Assembly: GCA_027449965.1 (NCBI GenBank)
Contig: DAIDKP010000015.1
Coordinates: 1 to 64,000 of the forward strand
Length of the DNA: 64,000 nt
Reading direction: 5' to 3'
Source of the DNA: Acidobacteriaceae bacterium
Lineage (GTDB): Bacteria > Acidobacteriota > Terriglobia > Terriglobales > Acidobacteriaceae
Positions 1 through 8,271 of the stretch are shown here, in pieces (positions within the stretch are counted from its first letter, which is position 1; each line of letters begins with the position of its first letter). Below the pieces are notes generated by a model. The model was given only the letters and a program-made list of their open reading frames with translations. It was not told where the DNA came from and searched no databases. A program made the translations under genes and the position numbers.

Positions 1-215
1 GCAGCTTCGCGTGACGCAATGTAGTGAGACTCGGTGGTCCAGAATTCGAGGATGAGGAAGATGTGCGGACTGCGGACATCGCGCATCACGGTTGTGTGGA
101 TGTGGCCGGGAAGGCGGCTGGCAAAGCTCTGCCACAGGCCGCCGACCAGGAAGAGCGAGCGAAAGGCAGGGGTCTGCTCGACCCCCACCTCGTAGAGAGA
201 TAGGGCGTAGATCAT
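1..215 (-). CDS. Antibiotic-biosynthesis-monooxygenase-like protein, 3' part missing
   Basis: The gene runs off the left edge; about 71 N-terminal residues are visible, starting MIYALSLYEVG. The start is an ATG preceded by AGGAG at a normal distance. The visible fold pattern (short beta strand, helix with FRSLFLVGGLWQSF, then strand HIFLILEFWTTESHYIASREA) resembles ABM/DUF4188-type ferredoxin-like monooxygenase domains, in which a strand ending in FW is followed by a helix. No catalytic residues can be assigned from this fragment. It lies 42 bp downstream of a small acidic protein on the same strand, so the two may be co-transcribed. The family call is tentative because the protein is truncated. 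Confidence 0.5.
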   Translation of the reverse strand, partial: MIYALSLYEVGVEQTPAFRSLFLVGGLWQSFASRLPGHIHTTVMRDVRSPHIFLILEFWTTESHYIASREA

Positions 216-257
216 GGATGGCTCCTGATTTGTATGGGGTGTCTAGCAGGATGTGGG

Positions 258-434
258 CTATCGGGAGGCGCGGCGACAACCGCTGGAATCGGCTGGATAC
301 CAGTCGATCTCCAAATCCGCCATCGCAGCCTCGTCTTCGTTGAAGGATTCCGATTCGTTCTCGTAGGTATCGAGTTCGATGATTTCTTCGAACTCGATGT
401 CGTCTTCTTCGTCTTCGTCGCTGTATGGATACAT
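258..434 (-). CDS. Small highly acidic protein, unknown function
   Basis: A 58-residue protein beginning MYPYSDEDEEDD. The first half is an almost continuous run of Asp/Glu (EDEEDDIEFEEIIELD), and the C-terminus is basic (CRRASR). I chose the internal ATG because AAAGGA sits just upstream of it; an upstream in-frame start would add 13 residues. There is no signal peptide, membrane segment or recognised domain. It sits 42 bp upstream of the monooxygenase-like gene on the same strand. Small acidic proteins of this kind can be DNA mimics, metal buffers or partner proteins, but nothing here decides between these. It might also be a non-coding frame. Confidence 0.45.
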   Translation of the reverse strand: MYPYSDEDEEDDIEFEEIIELDTYENESESFNEDEAAMADLEIDWYPADSSGCRRASR

Positions 435-1096
435 TTCTTTTCCTTTCGTGGGGGTGCTTGCAGGTGTGGCCATTACGCCAGAGCCCAGACAGGGCCAGAG
501 AAAGGCATCTCGACCGAACGGATCGTCTCGGACCGGAAGTCCGGCTCCGCATTTTCAGTTGTGGAAGGATCACGGGAAGAATCGGGAACAACAGATCACT
601 CCTGCCTCTTGCTTCGGCAGGCATCTCCGCTCCGGCTCGTCTTCAATCTCAATTGCGCCTGCCTGACTGACACACGCGGCGGTCTTCAATCAGGCCCGGC
701 AGAATTCCAGACAGTCCAATTTCGCAGGAACGGCAGAACCAATTCGCCCCCGCAGAAATGCACTTCAAGTCCACGCAACCTTGAGATTGCGTCCCCGCAG
801 GATTTTCTCTCTGATCCCGCAGAAACAGGAATTGCGAACATTTGCGCAGACCAACCGACCTACGCTACTTCTCGCTCGCAGAAGAGCGACGGAGTACACA
901 TATTTTTCAGCGCCTATACGTCCAAGCTGCCCTCTTGTTTTTTTTGCTGCGTTGTCGGATTGTCGGATTTATAGGGGGCAGAGGACGGAAGCAATGCATC
1001 CTTTGCAAAATTCGTGCGGATTTTGTCGGATGGCCGACAATGATAAGTTATTGAATGTAAATAACTTTATTATTTTGATTAAGTTATCGCAAATTC
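435..1096. other. Gene-free region with short repeats and an AT-rich tail
   Basis: About 660 bp without a convincing gene. Reading frames here are short, overlap each other and lack ribosome sites. From about 900 the DNA becomes AT-rich. TTGTCGGA occurs twice in tandem at 952-967 and again at 1023-1030, where it forms a hairpin TTGTCGG-ATGG-CCGACAA (1023-1040). A second inverted repeat, AAGTTATT/AATAACTT, lies at 1045-1066 just beyond the 3' end of tRNA-Ser. Confidence 0.6.
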
Positions 1097-1186
1097 TGGC
1101 GGAGAGAGTGGGATTCGAACCCACGTTAGAGTTTCCCCTAAACACGCTTTCCAAGCGTGCGCCTTCAGCCACTCGGCCATCTCTCC
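1097..1186 (-). tRNA. tRNA-Ser(GGA)
   Basis: The reverse strand folds as a class II tRNA: acceptor GGAGAGA pairs with TCTCTCC, followed by discriminator G and an encoded CCA (1097-1099). The anticodon stem-loop CGCTTGGAAAGCG presents GGA. There is a long variable arm, and the T-loop GTTCGAATC is intact. It reads UCC/UCU serine codons. No gene follows it closely on this strand. Confidence 0.97.
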
Positions 1187-1384
1187 GCAAAGGCGCTATC
1201 TTATCTCTAAGTCTACCAGAGGAGGCGGATGAGCGGGATTTTCGAGTGCCTAATGAAATCGTTTACTCGATCGCGCGGAGTGCTGTATATTTCACTTGCC
1301 ACGCGACAGAGCTTTCCGCGTGTCGCAAAGGGATCGAGGCGTGATTGGTTCGGACGAGCCACACGAACATGGGAGGAATGACGG

Positions 1385-3943
1385 ATGAGCAAGTGGACGC
1401 GTCGAGATGTGATCCGCACCGGGGTGTGGACGGGAGCAGCCGTAGCTGCGGGTTCTGCAATGGGTGGCAGCGCTATGGCTCGCGCGGCCACTTTGCTGGA
1501 GCAGTTTGCCGCATCGCCGGAGATTGATTCCGCGATTGCGCCGCGTGAACATCTGCTTTTTGATTTTGGCTGGAAGTTCATGATGGGGAATGGTTGCGAC
1601 CCGGCCAAGGATCTTGACTTCGGCAAGAATCAGGGCGACTTTGCCAAAACCGGCGACTTCAAGTTTTCCACCACTACCTATGATGATTCCTCCTGGAAGT
1701 CCGTCAACCTGCCGCATGATTGGGCCGTCGATCTACCTTTCGTTTGGGATGAAGAACAGAAGGGCCACGGTTACAAGCCGTTGGGAAGGCGATATCCGGA
1801 GACAAGCGTGGGCTGGTATCGGCGTATCTTTGCCATTCCGGAGACGGATCGTGGACGTCGCGTCGTGATCGATTTTGACGGCGCGTTTCGCAGCGCTCTG
1901 GTTTTTGTGAACGGCATCTTCGCCGGGCGCAACGACAACGGCTACGCTCCGTTCTCCTTTGACATCACGGACTATCTGCTCTACGGCGCGAACAACGCAA
2001 TCGTCGTTCGCATGGATGCCAGCTTTGGTGATGGCTGGTTCTATGAGGGTGCTGGCCTTTATCGCCATGTGTGGATGACCAAGTATGATCCGCTTCACCT
2101 GGGACAGTGGGAGAGCTATGTGCGCAGTGAGATGAGTGGCTCTGCGGCCAAGCTGAGCCTGGGCACAGTGGTGATGAATGCGGGCGAAAAATCCGGGACA
2201 GCCAGTGTGAAGTGGAAGATTGTGGATGCTTCTGGCGCAACCGTGGCGACCGCGCAAGCCGAGGAGCAGACGATCGCTCCGGATGGCAGCGCAACTTACA
2301 CGGCAACGGCAAGCATCGCGAATCCGAAGCTGTGGTCGCTCGATTCGCCGACGATGTATGCGGCGCAGGTCACAGTGGAGTCGGGCGGCAAGGTTATCGA
2401 TGGCGAGCGTGTGGGATTTGGCGTACGCACGGTGAACTTCGATGCGGCAAAGGGATTCGCGCTGAACGGCCAGAACATGAAGATCAAGGGAACCTGCAAC
2501 CATCAGGATCATGCGGGAGTCGGCGCGGCGCTGCCGGATCGCCTGCAGTGGTACAGGCTTGCAGTGCTCAAGGAGATGGGCGGAAATGCTGTTCGAACCT
2601 CGCACAACATGCCAACTCCGGAGTGGGTGGAAGCGTGCAATCGCATGGGCATGATGATGCTTTGCGAGACGCGACAGATGAACTCCAGTCCAGAGGGGCT
2701 GGCGCAACTGGAGGCAATGATCAAGCGGTATCGGAATTCACCGGCGATCATCCTGTGGTCGATGGGCAACGAGGAATGGACGCTGCAAACACATACCTAT
2801 GGCCATCAGATCGTGGAGACGATGGTGCGGCGCTCGCATGAGTTGGATCCCACGCGGCTGTGTACGGCGGCGGTGAATGGACAGTTTGCCGACAAGATTA
2901 TGGATACCGGGTCAGCCTCCGCGCTGGACGTGGAAGGCTTCAACTACAATCTGAAGTCCATTGACCAGTTCCACGCGGATCATCCAACGAAGCCGACGGT
3001 GGGAACGGAGACAGCCAGCACGGTTTCGACGCGCGGCGTCTATGTCACGGACCCGAAGCGAAACTGGGTGAGCGCCTATGACGTGAATGTAACGGCGTGG
3101 AGCGAGACGGCCGAGCAGTGGTGGAGCTTCTATGCGACGCGGGATTGGCTGCCTGGCGGTTTTGCCTGGACGGGATTTGACTATCGCGGGGAGCCGACGC
3201 CCTACGGATGGCCGAGCGTGAACTCGCAGTTTGGCATCGTGGATATGTGTGGTTTTCCCAAAGACAACTTCTTCTATTACAAGGCGTGGTGGGGCAGCGA
3301 GTCGGTGCTGCACCTGTTTCCGCACTGGAACTGGGAGGGTCGCGAAGGCGACCCGATCGATGTCTGGGTTCACTCGAATCTGGAGGAAGTGGAGCTTTTC
3401 CTGAATGGCGCAAGCCAGGGCAGCAAGAAAGTTCCCGTCAACGGACACGTACAGTGGTCAGTGAAGTATGCGCCGGGCACGATTGAAGCACGCGGCAGCA
3501 AAGGCGGTAAAGTGGTGCTGACGGACAAGCGCGAGACCACCGGCGTGCCGGTGGCGATCCGGCTGACGGCGGACCGAACCACGATTGACGCCGATGGCGA
3601 AGATGTGGCCGTGCTCAAGGTCGAGGTGGTCGATGCGCAGGGACGAGCCGTGCCGACGGCGGACAATCATATCGGCTTCAACGTGAGCGGCGCGGGAGCC
3701 TTGATCGGCGTGGGCAACGGCGATCCAAACTGCCAGGAAAGTGACAAGGCGCCACGCCGCAGCCTGTTCATGGGGCTGGCGCAGGTGATCGTGCAGTCGA
3801 CGCAGATGCCGGGCGAGATTCGCATTGAAGCGGTGAAGGATGGCTGGGACGGCGTGGAGCTGACGCCTGCCAAGCTGGTGATTACCACACAGCGCGTGAC
3901 GCCGAAGCCACAGGTTCCGGTGGTGCGCACGCCGCGACGGTAA
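1385..3943 (+). CDS. Secreted glycoside hydrolase family 2 (beta-galactosidase type)
   Basis: An 852-residue protein starting at an ATG with GGAGG 8 nt upstream. The N-terminus has a twin-arginine signal (TRRDVIRTG followed by a hydrophobic, Ala-rich stretch), so export through Tat is expected. Domains in order: GH2 jelly-roll (about 45-210, with GWYRRIF and GWFYEGAGLYRHVW), Ig-like domain (about 215-325), TIM barrel (about 330-630), then DUF4982-like and Ig-like C-terminal domains. The acid/base is Glu463 in MGNEEW and the nucleophile is Glu542 in VGTETAS, the spacing usual for GH2. It should hydrolyse beta-galactosides or related beta-glycosides in the periplasm; the exact sugar cannot be read from sequence. 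A strong terminator follows, so it is probably monocistronic. Confidence 0.93.
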   Translation: MSKWTRRDVIRTGVWTGAAVAAGSAMGGSAMARAATLLEQFAASPEIDSAIAPREHLLFDFGWKFMMGNGCDPAKDLDFGKNQGDFAKTGDFKFSTTTYDDSSWKSVNLPHDWAVDLPFVWDEEQKGHGYKPLGRRYPETSVGWYRRIFAIPETDRGRRVVIDFDGAFRSALVFVNGIFAGRNDNGYAPFSFDITDYLLYGANNAIVVRMDASFGDGWFYEGAGLYRHVWMTKYDPLHLGQWESYVRSEMSGSAAKLSLGTVVMNAGEKSGTASVKWKIVDASGATVATAQAEEQTIAPDGSATYTATASIANPKLWSLDSPTMYAAQVTVESGGKVIDGERVGFGVRTVNFDAAKGFALNGQNMKIKGTCNHQDHAGVGAALPDRLQWYRLAVLKEMGGNAVRTSHNMPTPEWVEACNRMGMMMLCETRQMNSSPEGLAQLEAMIKRYRNSPAIILWSMGNEEWTLQTHTYGHQIVETMVRRSHELDPTRLCTAAVNGQFADKIMDTGSASALDVEGFNYNLKSIDQFHADHPTKPTVGTETASTVSTRGVYVTDPKRNWVSAYDVNVTAWSETAEQWWSFYATRDWLPGGFAWTGFDYRGEPTPYGWPSVNSQFGIVDMCGFPKDNFFYYKAWWGSESVLHLFPHWNWEGREGDPIDVWVHSNLEEVELFLNGASQGSKKVPVNGHVQWSVKYAPGTIEARGSKGGKVVLTDKRETTGVPVAIRLTADRTTIDADGEDVAVLKVEVVDAQGRAVPTADNHIGFNVSGAGALIGVGNGDPNCQESDKAPRRSLFMGLAQVIVQSTQMPGEIRIEAVKDGWDGVELTPAKLVITTQRVTPKPQVPVVRTPRR

Positions 3944-3994
3944 GGCAGGATTCAAGTCTTGGTGAGAATTTCTTCGGTAGAAATGATTCCTTTG

Positions 3995-4030
3995 GCGGGG
4001 TTGCACAGGCAATCCCGCTTTTCTTTTTTT
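3995..4030 (+). terminator. Rho-independent terminator after the GH2 gene
   Basis: GCGGGGTTG and CAATCCCGC form a 9-bp stem with one G-U pair and a 6-nt loop. It is followed directly by a T-rich run (TTTTCTTTTTTT). It lies about 50 bp after the GH2 stop codon. Confidence 0.85.
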
Positions 4031-4439
4031 GCTGTAGTGGGGTCAGGGAAGAGTAAAAAACCGCTTTATTGCTATCAAGTCATTTGTAATCAAAAGCATA
4101 ATGAAAACATTGGGACGCCGATCGGCGTTAGCATTCCGGTTAACCCATCTGTTACCCCCCCTAGGGGGGTATATTAATTTTCCTGCCAACGAAAATTGGG
4201 CGAAATGTGTACTGAATTATAACTATCCGGGAGTTTGTTTTGTCGCCGTGGGCGGAGACGGAACACGGACCGGAACCAGTATGCCACAAGACGAAAGAAT
4301 TGCCTGCACCGCATGAATTCACTGCATGAAGTCACTGCAAGAAGCGGCCATGGCATGGTGCGTATGAGGGATGGGACGGATGGCGTGATGGGCTCAAGGT
4401 GGATGATCGGTTCCGGCAGCGGCCGTTTCTCTGTCGGGT
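4031..4439. other. Gene-free region rich in palindromes
   Basis: About 400 bp with no credible protein. Four inverted repeats lie within 83 bp: ACGCCGATCGGCGT (4115-4128, perfect), GGTTAACC (4138-4145), TACCCCCC-CTA-GGGGGGTA (4153-4171), and AATTTTC/GAAAATT (4176-4197). An AT-rich stretch, GAATTATAACTAT, follows at about 4213. The region lies between the GH2 terminator and the 3' end of the convergent PNPOx gene, so no neighbouring gene needs it as a promoter. It could hold an unannotated small RNA or the remnant of a regulatory region. Confidence 0.55.
4153..4171. promoter_or_regulatory. TACCCCCC-N3-GGGGGGTA palindrome, operator or hairpin
   Basis: A perfect 8+8 bp inverted repeat with the spacer CTA. 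TACCC...GGGTA with a long C/G run is the general shape of operators bound by the CsoR/RcnR metal-sensor family. As RNA it would form a very stable hairpin followed by TATTAATTTT, which resembles a terminator. No CsoR-like gene or metal-export gene is present in the window, so the role is open. Confidence 0.4.
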
Positions 4440-5003
4440 TCAGGAGCTGACGGTCTCAAAGATGCCGGTGGGAAGGCCGTCGATGCTGGTGGAATTCTTC
4501 TCGCGACGATACTGTTCCAGAGCGGCTTCGCCTTTGGCTTCGGCCCAGCGTGTGAGTTGGTCACGCACGCCGATGGACTGATAGAGTGGCACGTTCATGC
4601 CGCAGGATGTCTGAACCCGATCGACATCGAGACGCACGATCTGACGTGCGCCTGGAACCTCGATGCCGTCGTAATGCGCGGTGAGCAGGCTGCCGTATTC
4701 CGCGCTGTGGCGGGGCACGATACGTCCACGTCCGTACAGGCGAAGAATCAGCGGTCTGCCGTCGAAGGCGCAGAACATCAGCGTCAGGCGTCCGTCGGCC
4801 CGCAGATGAGCGGCTGTTTCGTTTCCGCTTCCCGTGCGATCGAGATAGATGACGGTGCGGTCGTTGAGAATGCGCAGCGCTGCAACATCACGCGGGGAGA
4901 CGTTGACTCGACCGTGCGAAGCTGCGGAGGCATTGAAGAAGATGTGCTGCTGCAGGATAAACTCGCGATGATCCTGCTCGATGCGCTGGAACTGTTTGCC
5001 CAT
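4440..5003 (-). CDS. Pyridoxamine 5'-phosphate oxidase-like flavoprotein
   Basis: A 187-residue cytosolic protein starting MGKQFQRIEQDHREFI. The split-barrel flavin fold is suggested by the order HIFFNASAA, VNVSPRDVAALRILNDRTVIYLD, GSGNETAAHL, RLTLMFCAFDGRPLILRLYGRGRIV. This is the usual pattern of the PNPOx-like group, which binds FMN, F420 or haem. The second half (VRLDVDRVQTSCGMNVPLY) is typical of the small, uncharacterised members rather than true PdxH, whose substrate-binding residues I do not see. The gene is monocistronic, convergent with the GH2 gene and about 100 bp from the acyl-CoA dehydrogenase stop. Its substrate is unknown. Confidence 0.8.
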   Translation of the reverse strand: MGKQFQRIEQDHREFILQQHIFFNASAASHGRVNVSPRDVAALRILNDRTVIYLDRTGSGNETAAHLRADGRLTLMFCAFDGRPLILRLYGRGRIVPRHSAEYGSLLTAHYDGIEVPGARQIVRLDVDRVQTSCGMNVPLYQSIGVRDQLTRWAEAKGEAALEQYRREKNSTSIDGLPTGIFETVSS

Positions 5004-5103
5004 ACCGGTTATTGTAGCCAGCCACGCTGTCTGGGACGGAGCGCCGTCGATCGATAGTCAGCGTGGCCGGTCTGGCCGGTTGCGATGGGTTGCAGATCTG
5101 CCG

Positions 5104-6282
5104 CTAGAAGGCAGGGATGCCGGTGATGTGCTGGCCGAGGATGAGCGCGTGAATGTCGTGTGTGCCTTCGTAGGTGACGACGGATTCCAGGTTCATCATG
5201 TGGCGCATGATGGGATAGTCCTCGGTGATGCCGTTGCCGCCGAGGATCTGTCGGGCGGAGCGTGCGGTTTCGAGGGCCATCCAGACGTTGTTGCGCTTGG
5301 CCAGAGAGATGACTTCGTGGCCGAGCTGTCCCTGATCCTTGAGCCGACCGGCGTGGAGCGAGAGGAGCTGTGCCTTGGAGATCTCCGAGATCATCCAGAC
5401 GAGTCTTTCCTGGATGATCTGGTGGCTGGCGATGGGTTCGTTGCGGAACTGCTTGCGCATTTTCGCGTACTGGAGAGCGGTGTCATAGCAGGCCATGGCC
5501 GCGCCAATCGCTCCCCAGCTGATGCCGTAACGAGCCTGATTGAGGCACATGAGCGGGCTTTTGAGTCCGCCCGATCCGGGGAGCAGGTTGGCGGCGGGAA
5601 CGCGCACCTCCTGCAGCGAAAGTCCGGCGGTGACGGAGGCGCGGAGGGACCATTTGCCGTGCACCTCGTCGGCGCGGAAGCCGGGGCGGTCGGTTTCAAC
5701 GAGGAAGCCGCGGACGCGGTCGTCTTCCTCGGTAACCTTGGCCCAGATGATGGCGACGTCGGCGATGGTGCCGGAGGTGATCCACATCTTTTCGCCGGTC
5801 AGGATGTAGGAGTCGCCGTCTTTGGTGGCGCGGGTGGTCATGCCGCCGGGGTTGGAACCGAAACCGGGTTCGGTGAGTCCGAAGCAGCCGAGCTTGCGTC
5901 CGGCGGCGAGTTCGGGCAGCCACTTGTTCTTTTGCTCGTCGGAGCCGAAGGTGTGGATGGGGTACATGACGAGCGCGGACTGGACGCTGACGAAGCTGCG
6001 AAAGCCGGAGTCGCCGCGCTCAAGCTCCTGCATGACGAGTCCATACTCGACGTTGGACATGCCTGCGCAGCCGTAGTCCTCGATATTCGCGCCAAAGAAG
6101 CCGAGTTCGGCCATCTGCGGGACGAGTTCGCGAGGAAAACGACCCTCGCGGAAGCAGTCTTCGATGATCGGGATCAGGTTGTCATCGACGAACTGGCGGG
6201 CGGTGTTGCGGACCAGCTTTTCGTCCTCGGAGAGCAGGGAATCGAAGCGGATGAGATCGACGTTGTGGAAGGGAAAACCCAT
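5104..6282 (-). CDS. gcdH: Glutaryl-CoA dehydrogenase-type acyl-CoA dehydrogenase
   Basis: A 392-residue protein of normal length for the family. It oxidises and decarboxylates glutaryl-CoA to crotonyl-CoA using FAD and electron-transferring flavoprotein, in lysine/tryptophan breakdown. Signs of the subgroup are FRSFVSVQSALVMYPI (with the substrate Arg), CFGLTEPGFGSNPGGM (flavin contact), QILGGNGITEDYPIMRH, and the catalytic base Glu372 in TYEGTHD followed by IHALILGQHITG. This C-terminal pattern separates GCDH from short-chain acyl-CoA dehydrogenases. The gene stands alone, with a 219-bp gap to the upstream ABC gene. No other gene of the lysine pathway is nearby, so the substrate is inferred from the family only. 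Confidence 0.88.
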   Translation of the reverse strand: MGFPFHNVDLIRFDSLLSEDEKLVRNTARQFVDDNLIPIIEDCFREGRFPRELVPQMAELGFFGANIEDYGCAGMSNVEYGLVMQELERGDSGFRSFVSVQSALVMYPIHTFGSDEQKNKWLPELAAGRKLGCFGLTEPGFGSNPGGMTTRATKDGDSYILTGEKMWITSGTIADVAIIWAKVTEEDDRVRGFLVETDRPGFRADEVHGKWSLRASVTAGLSLQEVRVPAANLLPGSGGLKSPLMCLNQARYGISWGAIGAAMACYDTALQYAKMRKQFRNEPIASHQIIQERLVWMISEISKAQLLSLHAGRLKDQGQLGHEVISLAKRNNVWMALETARSARQILGGNGITEDYPIMRHMMNLESVVTYEGTHDIHALILGQHITGIPAF

Positions 6283-6501
6283 GATGGTGTGTCAGCGTCC
6301 TTTCGCGGGTGGGTCAGTCGAAAGACGACCCAAACACTTAACGCTAGCAGGTGAAGCGCTTGCGGGGGAAGAGCGGTTTTTGGCGTCAGGAAAAAAAGAG
6401 CGACCCGGGCGAGAGGTGGTTTCCGCAGTCGCGAGTCCAGAGGAAGCTGGCGAGGCCGTGTTCGTTCGACTCCGAGGAATTTGGGCCGTGCGCGGCCCGG
6501 C

Positions 6502-7350
6502 TCATGCGAGGAAGTCCTGAAGAAAAGGATCATCGCTGGAGAGCAGCTCTTCGGTTGAGCCATCAAAAAGCAGATGGCCGTTATGGAGGACCATGAAGCG
6601 GGTGAGCGGGTCAAAGCTGCCCTGGGGTAACGGAACCATGGCGTTTGTGTCGTGGTCAAAGCGGTGCGTGACCATGGTGAAGGCATCCTGAAGGCGGTGT
6701 GTGACGAGGATGGCGGGGGTTTTGTAGACGTCGCGCTCTTTGACGACAAGCTGGTTGATGGTGTGGGAGGTGACCGGATCGAGGCCGCCGGTGGGCGAGT
6801 CATAGAGGATCAGATCGGGCTTGTCGATGATGGCGCGAGCGATGGAGACGCGACGGCGCATGCCGCCGGAGAGGCTGGGCGGAAAGAGGCTGAAAGCGTG
6901 GTCGAGATCGACGAAGGAGAGAGCGCGGTGCACGCGGCGGTCGATGGTTTCGCCGGAGATGCCGCGCTCGATGAGCTGCCAGCCGACGTTGTCGCGGACG
7001 GTGAGCGAGTCAAAGAGCGCGCTCTCCTGAAAGACCATGCCGGTGCGTCGACGAAGGTCGAGCAAAGCGGGTTCCGGCATGGAGGCGATGGGCTGCCCGA
7101 AGAGGAAGATTTCGCCGGAGTCCGGGCGGATGAGGCCGTTGGCGAGCTTGAGCAGAGTGCTTTTGCCCATGCCGGCGAGTCCTAGCAGGATACGCGTTTC
7201 GCCGGGGCGAAGGGTGAAGGAGATGGCGTCGAGCAGGGTGCGTGGACCGAAGCTGAGGGAGACGCTGCGGAAGCAAAGCGGCGAATCGGAGACACATGCA
7301 GCCGGATCGTTGACGGCGGGGAGCGGAACGGGATCAGTGGCTTGAGGCAT
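6502..7350 (-). CDS. MlaF-like ABC ATPase of a lipid transporter
   Basis: A 282-residue ATPase. Walker A is GLAGMGKST (57-65), the signature is LSGGM (160-164) and Walker B is LILYD (180-184). The residue after the Walker B Asp is Ser185 (YDSPTGGLDP), where most ABC ATPases have the catalytic Glu. The partner permease MlaE lies directly upstream, and together they should drive phospholipid or other lipid transport between inner and outer membrane. The last part (about residues 235-282, ending LLSSDDPFLQDFLA) fits the MlaF C-terminus. No MlaD/MCE substrate-binding gene is present next to the pair, so it must lie elsewhere. There is a proline-rich N-terminal extension of about 25 residues. Confidence 0.87.
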   Translation of the reverse strand: MPQATDPVPLPAVNDPAACVSDSPLCFRSVSLSFGPRTLLDAISFTLRPGETRILLGLAGMGKSTLLKLANGLIRPDSGEIFLFGQPIASMPEPALLDLRRRTGMVFQESALFDSLTVRDNVGWQLIERGISGETIDRRVHRALSFVDLDHAFSLFPPSLSGGMRRRVSIARAIIDKPDLILYDSPTGGLDPVTSHTINQLVVKERDVYKTPAILVTHRLQDAFTMVTHRFDHDTNAMVPLPQGSFDPLTRFMVLHNGHLLFDGSTEELLSSDDPFLQDFLA

Positions 7351-7386
7351 GGGAGTTTCCGGAAAGCATGTCGGGGGTGAAGATGG

Positions 7387-8196
7387 CTAGAGCGGCGGAA
7401 AAAGCCAGAGCATGACGCGGCTGATGAGGAAGTCGGAAAAGATGATGAGCACCGAGGAGATGACGACAGCCTGCGTGGTGGAGCGTCCCACGCCCTGTGT
7501 GCCGCCGGTGGTACGCATCCCCTTGTAACAGCCGATGGTGGCGATGATGAAGCCGAAGACGAGCGGCTTGGTGAGTCCCTGAATAATATCGGAGAAGACA
7601 AGCGCCTGATAGGCGGAGGAGAAATACTGCGCGCCGTCGAGATGGCTGATGAAGACGGCGACCGAGGCGCCGCCAGCGGTGCCGAGCGTGTCGGCGACGA
7701 CGGTGAGCAGGAAGAGTACGACGACGGTCGAGATCATGCGCGGGGTGACGAGCTTTTTCATCGGGTCGGTGCCGAGGGCGCGCATCGCGTCGATCTGTTC
7801 GGTGACGACCATGGAGCCAAGCTCCGAGGCCATGCCGGAGGCGTTGCGACCGGAGACCATGAGGCCGGTGAGCACGGGCGCAAGCTCGCGAATCATGGAG
7901 AGCGAGACGAAGCGTCCGGTGTAAGCCTGCGCGCCGAACTGAGCCAGTGAAGCGGCTGATTGCAGCGCAAGCACGCCGCCGGTGAAGAATCCTGTGAGCA
8001 CGACGATGGGCACCGAGCCGACGCCGATCAGGTCGGATTGGGTGAAGATATCCGACCAGTAATGAGGCGAGCGGAAGACGTTGGTAACGGCCTGTGCACA
8101 GAAGAGCGCGTAATCCTGGACGGTCATGAGCCAGCGCCGAACGGTTTTGTCAAAGTTTTCCGTAAGCAGAACGCGGGGCATATGACTCGCTTTCAT
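7387..8196 (-). CDS. mlaE: MlaE/YrbE-family lipid ABC transporter permease
   Basis: A 269-residue inner-membrane protein with about five hydrophobic segments. The family core is clear: VGSVPIVVLTGFFTGGVLALQSAASLAQFGA, then SLSMIRELAPVLTGLMVSGRNASGMASELGSMVVTEQIDAMRALGTDP. The IREL-P-L--L---GR--A-----LG-M--TEQIDA pattern is diagnostic of MlaE. It lies 36 bp upstream of the MlaF-like ATPase on the same strand, so the two form one transcription unit. It begins at ATG 8196; an internal ATG five codons later is also possible, since neither has a strong ribosome site. Confidence 0.92.
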   Translation of the reverse strand: MKASHMPRVLLTENFDKTVRRWLMTVQDYALFCAQAVTNVFRSPHYWSDIFTQSDLIGVGSVPIVVLTGFFTGGVLALQSAASLAQFGAQAYTGRFVSLSMIRELAPVLTGLMVSGRNASGMASELGSMVVTEQIDAMRALGTDPMKKLVTPRMISTVVVLFLLTVVADTLGTAGGASVAVFISHLDGAQYFSSAYQALVFSDIIQGLTKPLVFGFIIATIGCYKGMRTTGGTQGVGRSTTQAVVISSVLIIFSDFLISRVMLWLFPPL

Positions 8197-8271
8197 GAGG
8201 AAGACGGCGAGGAACTGGATCCATGTTCAGAATAGCGTATCGAGAGCGGAGGACGGATCGGTGCGTCTGTC

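Noticed and set aside
234..974. A 246-residue frame on the + strand across the 5' gene-free region
   Set aside because: It overlaps the acidic protein on the other strand and has no ribosome site, domain or signal. Its composition looks random.
4981..6354. Long frame opposite the glutaryl-CoA dehydrogenase gene
   Set aside because: It is a shadow of the real gene on the opposite strand, without domain features.
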